Assembly: GCA_947373235.1 (NCBI GenBank)
Contig: CANBWW010000053.1
Location: 1-6,471 of the forward strand
Origin: Candidatus Altimarinota bacterium
GTDB lineage: Bacteria > Patescibacteriota > Gracilibacteria > BD1-5 > UBA2023
DNA length: 6,471 bases
Direction of reading: 5' to 3'
Below, piece after piece: positions 1 to 6,217 of this stretch. The notes beneath the pieces were generated by a model. It was given only the letters and a program-made list of their open reading frames with translations. It had not been told where the DNA came from and did not search any database. The position numbers and the translations under genes are program-made. Numbering within the stretch: the first letter of the stretch is position 1; every line of letters begins with the position of its first letter.

Positions 1-224
1 GTTTTCATCCCTTCTTCGACATTTTTTATAAACTCGTATTCTTCTTCGTACGTCGGTAAAAACCGACTGACAAAGAGATTTTTATTCGCCTTACAAAACT
101 CTCTCTGTACTTCATGTATATCCGCTCTTCCATCCACAGAAAAAGGAACGATGATACATCGCTCTGTTTCTATTTTTTCTGATAAAAGATCGAGATATGG
201 GTTTTTTAGGAAAGAAAGTGTCAT
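1..224 (-). CDS. Hypothetical protein, 3'-truncated by the window edge
   Basis: The first 74 codons of a minus-strand gene are visible, and the gene continues beyond the left edge. The start is the ATG at 224, and an in-frame TAA six bases upstream (the stop of the preceding gene) rules out an earlier start. The visible protein begins MTLSFLKNPYLDLL, followed by a hydrophobic beta-strand-like stretch CIIVPFSVDGR at about residues 23-33, then a charged, probably helical segment ending EYEFIKNVEEGMK. No in-frame TGA occurs in the visible part. I do not recognise the family; the strand-then-helix pattern would fit an alpha/beta fold, but that is only an impression. Only three bases separate it from the upstream gene, so it is very probably the third cistron of the serS operon. 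Confidence 0.7.
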   Translation of the reverse strand, partial: MTLSFLKNPYLDLLSEKIETERCIIVPFSVDGRADIHEVQREFCKANKNLFVSRFLPTYEEEYEFIKNVEEGMK

Positions 225-227
225 ATT

Positions 228-584
228 TTAATAATCTTCAGAATATAGTTTTTCATTATGTTGGTGAGATTTTTGGTCAAGCCAGTATGAAATTCTTTTT
301 TGCCAATTATAAAATCATAAAGTCTCAGTTTTTTTATAAAAAATCTCTAATTCATCAATAAAAATTCCCAAAGTGATACCTCAAACGAGATCTTGGATTC
401 CTCTTTGAAGCAGGAAAGACTCTGCATCTTGCTCTAAAAATTCTCTTCATTCCTTTTTCTTAATGGATGATAAAGAAGAATATCAAAAATATTGTCGGAC
501 CTTATCAATTTTCTCTTTTTCTGTAAGATCATCAAACATTTGCTCGTAAATTTCAAGCTGATTTTTTATAAATCCGTTTTCCAT
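228..584 (-). CDS. Hypothetical 118-residue protein with four UGA (Gly) codons
   Basis: This gene is open from ATG 584 to TAA 228 only if UGA is read as glycine. In-frame TGA codons lie at residues 34, 46, 68 and 90 (bases 485-483, 449-447, 383-381 and 317-315), so four of its eight glycines are UGA, the highest share in the window. Under the standard code it would stop after 33 residues. The predicted protein is soluble, charged and apparently mostly helical. It starts MENGFIKNQLEIYEQMF, has a short hydrophobic stretch around residues 66-76 (LVGGITLGIFI), and ends in a His/Gln/Lys-rich tail, WLDQKSHQHNEKLYSEDY. There is no signal peptide and no motif I recognise. It starts 11 bases after the serS stop and ends 3 bases before the next gene, so co-transcription with serS is likely. 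It has no Shine-Dalgarno sequence. Function unknown. Confidence 0.8.
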
Positions 585-595
585 AATAAAGAGAA

Positions 596-1858
596 TTATA
601 ATACTTCCTTTCCGCCCATATATGGACGAAGTACTTCTGGGATCGTCACGGTCATATCTTCATTTTGGTAGTTTTCCATGATCGCGATAAGGCATCGAGA
701 AAAAGCAATCACCGTACCGTTCAATGTGTGAACATAGTCGAGATTTCCATCTTCTTTTCGATAACGGATTCCCAGACGACGTGACTGAAATGACCCAACA
801 TTTGAACAGCTCGTCACTTCACGATACTGATTTTGCGCAGGCATCCAGGCTTCGAGATCGTATTTTTTCATCGCTGGATTTCCGAGATCTCCACTACACA
901 CGTTCAACTTATTATACGGAATTCCGAGAGAAGACCAGATCGACTCTTCGAGTGCAACCATCTCATCATGTACTTTCTGAGAATCTTCAGGCTTCGAGAA
1001 GCACACCATCTCGATCTTATCGAACTGATGCCCACGAAGGATACCTTTCATATCTTTTCCATACGTGCCCGCTTCTCGCCTAAAACACGTCGAATAACCG
1101 AGATATTTGATAGTATTCTCTACATCGATGATCTCACCACTATGATAACTCGTCACTGGAACTTCGGAAGTACCGATCAGAAAAAGATCATCTTCCGTAG
1201 GATTCACTTCATAGATCTGAGAACGATCCGCAGGGAAAAATCCCGTTCCATACATGGCTGGTTCACGCACCAAGTATGGCGGGATCATCGGAACGAATCA
1301 TTTTTTTACCATCTCATTCATCACATAGCCTATGATCGCAAACTGGAGAAGGACAAGATCTCCTTTCAGATACCAGAATCTCGCACCACTCACCTCTGCA
1401 CCTTTTTCGATATCGATCCAACCGCGTGCTTCACCGATCTCATAGTGTGCCTTCGGAGGAAATGAGAAAACTCTCGGAATTCCCACCGTTTTTTCGATCA
1501 CATTTCCACTTTCATCTGCGCCGATCGCAGTTGTCGGATCGAGGAAATTCGGAAGACTCGCGAGTCCGAGCTTATACGCTTCATCCGTTTCGGAAAGAGT
1601 CGTTTCGATACTTTTTATACGATCTCCCACCGCCTTCATTTCGGTGATTTTTGACTGCTTTTCACTGGCATCAGAAAGAGTCGGGATTTCTTTCGAAACA
1701 CGATTGCGCTCTGCTTGCAGTACTTCCAGTTCTTGTTGGATCTGGAGTCGATCGGTATCGAGTTTGATGACGGCTTCTAGATCGATTTTGAGATTTCGTT
1801 TTGCGATACTTTCACGGATCAATTCAGGATTATTGCGAAGGATTTTTATATCGATCAT
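596..1858 (-). CDS. serS: Seryl-tRNA synthetase (class II)
   Basis: Charges tRNA-Ser with serine using ATP, in the cytoplasm. At 420 residues it is normal length for bacterial SerRS. Residues 1 to about 100 form the charged N-terminal coiled-coil arm that grips the long variable arm of tRNA-Ser. The class II core follows: motif 1 around 187-197 (GFVPMIPPYLV), the TSE serine-binding loop at 229-234 (GTSEVP), motif 2 beginning FRREAG at 259 and continuing to RGHQFDKIE, and motif 3 at 377-398 (HTLNGTVIAFSR, with the ATP-binding Arg at 388). One in-frame TGA, bases 1300-1298, encodes residue 187, the glycine that opens motif 1; read as a stop it would split the gene into two false ORFs. Glycine is otherwise GGN (29 of 30 by hand count). 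ATG 1858 begins the canonical MIDIKILRNNPELI N-terminus, about 18 nt downstream of the predicted transcription start. It is the first gene of a leftward operon. Confidence 0.97.
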
Positions 1859-1883
1859 AAAGAAATATTAGAAATATGCGCTC

Positions 1884-1911
1884 AGTATAGAAAAAGAGAA
1901 TATTTTTTCAA
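1884..1911 (-). promoter_or_regulatory. Sigma70-type promoter of the serS operon
   Basis: On the minus strand a -35 box TTGAAA (1911-1906) and a -10 box TATACT (1889-1884) are separated by 16 bp; each matches consensus at five of six positions. Transcription would start near 1877, leaving a leader of about 18 nt with no Shine-Dalgarno sequence and no room for a T-box, the element that often controls aminoacyl-tRNA synthetase genes in Firmicutes. Position and sequence agree well, but the call is by eye. Confidence 0.7.
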
Positions 1912-1944
1912 TTCTTTTCATAGAAATGAACCAAATTTTGCATT

Positions 1945-1978
1945 TTGTAAATCTATATGTTAGAGTGATACATATAAA
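1945..1978 (+). promoter_or_regulatory. Weak candidate promoter for the small membrane protein gene
   Basis: The 126-bp divergent intergenic region must also serve the rightward gene at 1985. The only boxes seen are TTGTAA (1945-1950) as a -35 candidate, with either TACATA (1969-1974, 18 bp spacing, poor match) or TATAAA (1973-1978, good match but 22 bp spacing). If TATAAA is the real -10, transcription would begin almost at the ATG and the mRNA would be leaderless. Neither reading is strong. Confidence 0.25.
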
Positions 1979-1984
1979 AAATAT

Positions 1985-2245
1985 ATGAATTTCCATATTT
2001 TCAAAAAACATCCGACGCTTCGTGACCTCTGGAGAAGTCGTGTAGAAGCTTTTTGTATCGGTGCAGCGATCATCCTTTTTTGGCGTGGAGTCTGGAATCT
2101 CGCCGATAAATATCTCTTTCCAGATCATGCGACACTTTCTGCTTTTGCATCACTTTTGATCGGACTCGGGATCCTGATGCTTTCGAAAAACTTCGTCAAT
2201 CAGTTTATCGATGATGCGGTAGAAGAAGCGGAAGAATTTGAATAA
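1985..2245 (+). CDS. Small two-helix membrane protein of unknown function
   Basis: An 86-residue protein with no in-frame TGA. It opens with a basic, cytoplasm-like segment (MNFHIFKKHPTLRDLWRSR). Two hydrophobic segments follow at about residues 21-39 (contains IGAAIILFWRGVWNLA) and 51-67 (FASLLIGLGILML), joined by a short loop with DKYLFPDH. The C-terminus is strongly acidic (DDAVEEAEEFE). By the positive-inside rule both ends probably face the cytoplasm, since the N-terminus is basic and the helix count is even. I do not recognise a named family. It is divergent from serS and followed by about 150 bp of non-coding DNA and a terminator, so it is probably monocistronic. The ATG chosen is the first in frame, and a TAA ends the gene. 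Compositional coherence and clear membrane segments make it a likely real gene. Confidence 0.75.
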   Translation: MNFHIFKKHPTLRDLWRSRVEAFCIGAAIILFWRGVWNLADKYLFPDHATLSAFASLLIGLGILMLSKNFVNQFIDDAVEEAEEFE

Positions 2246-2393
2246 AAAATTGAGTAAGGAATTGAGTTCAGAAAATAAATCCAAAATTTGAATTTACCCC
2301 GACATAACAACTGCTATTGATCAAGATATGATAAGTAGTAAAGTGAATGAGACAAGTTGTAAATACATTTCAAAAATAATCATCCAATAAATA
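2246..2393 (+). other. AT-rich non-coding intergenic segment
   Basis: No reading frame of useful length survives here on either strand, even with UGA read as glycine, because TAA and TAG are frequent. The only structure seen is an 8-bp direct repeat AATTGAGT at 2248-2255 and 2260-2267 (12-bp period) and a loose pair of inverted halves (ACAACT near 2307, AGTTGT near 2358). It most likely forms the 3' untranslated region of the small membrane protein gene, ending at the hairpin terminator. Confidence 0.5.
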
Positions 2394-2426
2394 AAAATCC
2401 TTCAATACACGAAGGATTTTTTCTTT
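2394..2426 (+). terminator. Rho-independent terminator
   Basis: A perfect 10-bp inverted repeat, AAAATCCTTC (2394-2403) and GAAGGATTTT (2411-2420), with a 7-nt loop AATACAC, is followed by a T-rich tract on the plus strand. It would end transcripts from the small membrane protein gene before the dnaX promoter. The other flank is also AT-rich, so it might act on the minus strand too, but no leftward gene enters it. Confidence 0.85.
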
Positions 2427-2452
2427 GTCATTTCTTTCCTTTTCCATACAAT
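2425..2452 (+). promoter_or_regulatory. Promoter of the dnaX operon
   Basis: A -35 box TTGTCA (2425-2430) and a -10 box TACAAT (2447-2452) are 16 bp apart, each five of six to consensus. Transcription would start near 2459, about 17 nt before the dnaX ATG. The -35 box begins within the T-tract of the preceding terminator, so the end of one transcription unit and the start of the next are packed into about 60 bp. Confidence 0.7.
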
Positions 2453-2475
2453 AGAGAGCAATAATCCACATAAAA

Positions 2476-3966
2476 ATGTCTCTCTACACCAAGTATCGAC
2501 CGCGTGACTGGGATTCAGTTATCGGACAAGGTTATATCACTACTATCCTGAAAAATAGTCTCATAAGTGGCAGAATCAATCATGCTTATCTTTTTCATGG
2601 ATCTCGTGGAACAGGAAAGACGACAAGTGCTCGTATCCTCGCGAAGTGAGTGAATTGTCTCGATCTCCAGGATGGCAATCCCTGTCACGTCTGTATCCAT
2701 TGCCAATCTTTCGATAACGGCACCATGCTCGACATCATCGAAATAGATGCAGCGAGCAATACAGGTGTGGAAAATATCCGTGATCTGATAGAAAAGTCCA
2801 GATTTGAACCGAATCAGTGAAAATATAAAATCTATATAATCGATGAAGTTCATATGCTTTCGACAGGCGCATTTAACGCACTTCTCAAAACCCTCGAGGA
2901 ACCACCAGAACATGTGAAATTTATACTCGCTACTACAGAAACTGAGAAAGTTCCAGAGACGATCCGATCGAGGACACTCAGGTTTGATTTTCGAAAAATC
3001 GGAGTCGAAGATATCATCTCACGACTGGAGTTTGTCTGCAAAACAGAAAGTATTTCTAGTGAATTCGAAGCACTCCAGATCATCGCAAAATCCGCTCGTG
3101 GATGACTCCGAGATGCACTCACACTGCTGGAGCAAAACGTGATCGACTCAGAAATCCGTACGGAACATGTCAGATATACTCTTGCTCTCATCGAGGAAAC
3201 TCTGATAGATACGATTATCGAAAGACTCCTCGAAAAAAATACTGAAGCAATACTCACGATTATCGAAAGACTGAGAGAACAGCATGTACAGTCACGTTCT
3301 TTTTTTGAACAGCTCCTCTACCGACTTCGTGATCTTATGATCGAACATATCGGAGATAATCATTTTTTTGCATACGAATCGATTTTTACAGAAATAGAAT
3401 CAGCATATGCCAAAGTTCGAAGTATTCCAGATGGAATGATGCTTATCGAGATTACTCTGCTTATCATCGCAAAAGGGAGAAATTCTGAAATCCTTGAGGA
3501 AAAGAAAAAAGTAGAATCACCGATTTCATCACCGAAAGTCGATCCACCAAAAGCGGAAACCCCAAAACATACAAAACCAGAATCTCAAATAGAAACACAA
3601 GAAGTGAAAAATGAGGAAGTTTCTCTAGAAAAAGTAGAGACTCCGAAAACAGAATCAAAACCACTCGAGAAAGCTGAATGAATTAACCAAAAAACCAATT
3701 TTTCTTTTCCAACCCTTCTCAATACCCTCAAAGAAACCACCTCAGGACTCGCGACCGATCTGAAGATGACACGATTTAAAGTGGACGGAGAGAAACTCAT
3801 CCTCACATTTTCAAAGAAGTGGAACTTCGATCGAGTCAATACTCCGAAGATAAAAAACACTATTGCTGATACTCTTTGAACTCTTTTTGGTGGTTCGTGG
3901 TGAGTAAATTGTCTCCTCGAAGAAGGTGGATCGAGTCTCGGTCGAGTTGCAGATGATATTTTCTAA
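2476..3966 (+). CDS. dnaX: DNA polymerase III clamp-loader subunit tau/gamma
   Basis: ATPase of the clamp loader that opens and places the sliding beta clamp at replication forks. The protein has 496 residues under code 25. The N-terminal AAA+ module has the usual opening LYTKYRPRDWDSVIGQ, Walker A GSRGTGKT at 42-49, four zinc-binding cysteines C61, C70, C73 and C76, Walker B IYIIDEVHML at 119-128, sensor 1 region LATTETEKVP at 151-160, an arginine-finger SR at 165-166 (family SRC, here SRT), and sensor 2 GGLRDAL at 209-215. A helical clamp-loader domain runs to about 344, then a Pro/Glu/Lys-rich linker (about 345-401), then a C-terminal domain to 496 that resembles the tau C-terminal region only weakly. 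Six in-frame TGA codons encode residues 58, 115, 210, 402, 468 and 476; 115 and 210 are conserved glycines. It is the first gene of the operon with the AI-2E transporter and miaA, and it lacks a Shine-Dalgarno sequence. Confidence 0.95.
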
Positions 3967-3975
3967 AACATTTTT

Positions 3976-5151
3976 ATGACTCCTTTTCGTGCTTTTTTCT
4001 CATTTCTTTCGTCCGCTACTTTTCTGAAAAAATTTGTAGCCTATAGTCTTCTCGTAGCAATCGGATATGTTTTATCGGATTTTCTCGTCCTCTTTTTCAT
4101 GACTTTTTTGTTCGCGTATCTTTTCCTCGAAACAGGAACGTATCTCGCACATAAAATCCACGACTGGGGAATTGCTGGAAAATCGGATCGGGCACATAGA
4201 ATTGCCAGAAAATATGCAACAACGAATATAGTCGTCACATTTCTCTACATTTTTTTCGTGGGAATCGTGATTTTTATATTTGTAAATATCCTTCCACAAA
4301 TCGGAGATGAGATAAAATGGTTTTTGAAAGATGCCCCACGGATAGCGACACAATGACAAGATTTTATCAAAAAAATCGAAGAGAGCACATCGATCGATCT
4401 TGGGATCAACGATATGTTGAGTCAAGTTCTCAGCTCTCAAAATCTCGAAAACATCGGACAAAAAGCCTTTGAATATATAAAAAATGCAGGGATATTTTTT
4501 ACAAAATTTCTGATTGCTCTTATACTTTCATATATTTTTATCATCGATCGACTCAGAGTGGAAAAATTTCTGAGCCAGATCCGAAATGGAAATTTCCGAT
4601 TTCTCTATGAAGAGTGGTCGATCATTGCGAAAAAAATGGGTGCTGGTTTTGGAATCATTTTTAAGGCGCAGTCGATTATAGCCGTTGTTAATGCGGTAAT
4701 GACCTCGATTGGACTGATTATAATCAGTCTAATACAATGAGGACACATGTTTCCATTTATGTTTACACTTTCTTTGATTGTTTTTATATGTGGATTTATT
4801 CCCGTTTTTGGAACATTTTTATCAGGAATTCCCATTATTATTATCGGGTATGGTTATGGCGCTTCACACGGTGAAAGTATGACCGTTGTACTCGCTTGTG
4901 CCATCATGATCGGACTTGTACATATCGTCGAAGCCTATTATCTCAATCCGAAAATCGTCTCGTCATACGTACATTTTCCGATTTTTATCACCTTTCTGAT
5001 ACTTCTTATTTCAGAACATCTTTTTGGATTGGTTTGACTTCTGATCGGAGTTCCAGTGTTTTCGATTTTTATGAGTATCATAGAAGATATCGACCACGCC
5101 ATCGATTATTCGAAAAAACATCCACGTAAACCACAAACCCATACTTCATAA
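3976..5151 (+). CDS. AI-2E family transporter (membrane permease)
   Basis: A 391-residue polytopic inner-membrane protein of the AI-2E transporter family (Pfam PF01594, formerly UPF0118). Members have been linked to export of autoinducer-2 or to Na+/H+ antiport, but the substrate here cannot be read from sequence. Hydrophobic segments lie at about 20-52 (two helices), 85-108, 171-190, 227-254, 260-300 (contains FIPVFGTFLSGIPI, 274-287), 304-318 and 333-366. The family-typical C-terminal pattern is present: HIVEAYYLNPKIV from 316, then FGLVGLLIGVPVF around 350. A soluble loop between about 109 and 170 separates the N-terminal helices from the core. In-frame TGA codons encode residues 127, 255 and 354; residue 354 is the glycine of the conserved LFGLVG motif. 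The gene begins 9 bases after dnaX and ends 4 bases before miaA, so it is translated from the same mRNA. No Shine-Dalgarno sequence is seen. Confidence 0.9.
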
Positions 5152-5155
5152 TACT

Positions 5156-6052
5156 ATGGACCAAAATACACTCTCAAAAATCAAAAATTATATCGAGAAA
5201 AATAGTATTCTCCCAAAAATTATCGTTATCTATGGACCAACTGCATGCGGAAAGACTTCACTTTCGATAGAAGTTGCGAAGTTCCTAGAAACAGAAATTA
5301 TCTCTGCGGATTCGAGACAGATCTACCAAGATATGGATATCGGAACAGGGAAAGTGACAGAGGAAGAAATGCAAGGAGTCCCGCATCATATGCTCGATAT
5401 TATTTCTCCACTGGAGATTTTTTCGATGGCAGAATATGAAAAACAAGCACTTCCAAGTATCGAAAACCTCATAAATAGATGAAAAATCCCAGTTCTTTGT
5501 GGTGGAACGGGACTCTATATCGATGCGATTCTCTACAAGATGGCACGTCCAGACTCAGAGCCTGATTGGAAATATAGAGAAGAACTCGAAAATATCCGCC
5601 TGGAAAAAGGAAATCAGTTTCTCTGGAATATGCTTTTTTCGGTTGATCCTGAGTATGCAAAAGAACTCGAAGTAAATAATTTCCGTTATGTAATGCGTGG
5701 ACTCGAAGTTTTCCGTGAAACAGGAATCTCAAAACGAGATTCGAAAGACACGAAAATCCTTCGATTTGATCCCCTTTTCATCACTCCATACAGTGATGAA
5801 AATCGTGAAAATCTCTACAGAAATATAAATACCCGAGTTCGTTCTATGTTCGATATGGGACTCGAGAATGAAATCTTGAAAATCGCCGAAAAATATGGAT
5901 GGAACTGTCCTGGGCTCACCACGATCGGATATAAAGAAGTGGTGGATTCTCTGCAAGGGAAAATCAGTAAAGATCGAGCAATAGAGCTTATTCAGCAACA
6001 TTCTCGGAACTATGCAAAAAGACAGATTACTTGGAATAAAAAATATATATAA
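5156..6052 (+). CDS. miaA: tRNA dimethylallyltransferase (i6A37 synthesis)
   Basis: Transfers the dimethylallyl group from DMAPP to N6 of adenosine 37 in tRNAs that read codons starting with U. It has 298 residues, slightly short of the usual 300-315, mainly because it stops soon after RQITW. Visible motifs are the P-loop GPTACGKTS at 27-35, the substrate-binding ADSRQIYQDMDIGTGK at 51-66 with the catalytic-type Asp52, GVPHHMLDI at 74-82, CGGTGLYID at 115-123, and the late family motifs TTIGYKE and RQITW. About 20 residues precede the P-loop core, longer than typical; ATG 5156 is nonetheless the likely start, 4 bases after the transporter stop. One in-frame TGA (5480-5482) encodes residue 109, in the GKIPVLCGGTG strand where the family has glycine. 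It is the last gene of the dnaX operon, and no clear hairpin terminator follows. Confidence 0.96.
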
Positions 6053-6073
6053 TTGAAGTCAATATTCTTTCTT

Positions 6074-6102
6074 TTGACAAAAAGAGGTATTTTTTGCTTA
6101 AT
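6074..6102 (+). promoter_or_regulatory. Promoter upstream of the aquaporin gene
   Basis: A perfect -35 box TTGACA (6074-6079) is followed after 17 bp by CTTAAT (6097-6102), four of six to the -10 consensus and preceded by TG at 6095-6096. Transcription would start near 6109, leaving a leader of roughly 110 nt before the aquaporin ATG, far longer than the leaders predicted for serS and dnaX. Confidence 0.6.
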
Positions 6103-6135
6103 ATAAGTAATTTTTTATGGTTTCCTCTCACATTG

Positions 6136-6162
6136 CTCTGTGAATTTGGTCACTTCACAGAG
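6136..6162 (+). promoter_or_regulatory. Leader inverted repeat, possible operator or RNA hairpin
   Basis: Perfect 9-bp arms CTCTGTGAA (6136-6144) and TTCACAGAG (6154-6162) flank a 9-nt loop. Inside it, TGTGA-N6-TCACT (6139-6154) matches the symmetric CRP/FNR-type site TGTGA-N6-TCACA at nine of ten positions. No T-tract follows on either strand, so it is not an ordinary terminator. It lies downstream of the predicted transcription start, where a bound protein or an RNA fold could repress. The structure is certain; the function is inferred. Confidence 0.5.
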
Positions 6163-6217
6163 TTAGAAAAATCTGAAAATCATAAAAAAGAAATTTTATC
6201 CTCTATACATTTCCCAT

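Noticed and set aside
1298..1300. serS as two separate genes or a pseudogene
   Set aside because: The two halves are in one frame, separated only by a TGA where the family has glycine; the protein is full length under code 25.
833..1465. Plus-strand open frame of 210 codons opposite serS
   Set aside because: It lies wholly antisense to the well-conserved serS and gives an Arg/His/Phe-rich, low-plausibility protein, typical of a shadow frame.
2248..2267. Paired AATTGAGT direct repeats as an attachment site or repeat array
   Set aside because: There are only two 8-bp copies in AT-rich DNA and no integrase or further units nearby.
2515..3257. Minus-strand open frames opposite dnaX
   Set aside because: They are antisense to conserved AAA+ motifs and have Ser/Arg-rich shadow composition.
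2647..3903. dnaX, the AI-2E transporter and miaA as degraded pseudogenes
   Set aside because: Every interruption is a TGA; no frameshift, TAA or TAG occurs inside any of them, and all motifs are intact.
4072..4461. Minus-strand open frame opposite the AI-2E transporter
   Set aside because: It is antisense to a membrane protein of a known family and has no recognisable domain.
228..6052. UGA as tryptophan (code 4) or selenocysteine
   Set aside because: The UGA sites match conserved glycines, Trp is encoded by TGG at family Trp positions, and 15 scattered sites in non-selenoprotein families do not fit Sec.
6050..6080. Terminator just after miaA (ATTG AAGT CAAT then a T-rich stretch)
   Set aside because: The stem is only four AT-rich base pairs; it is too weak to call.
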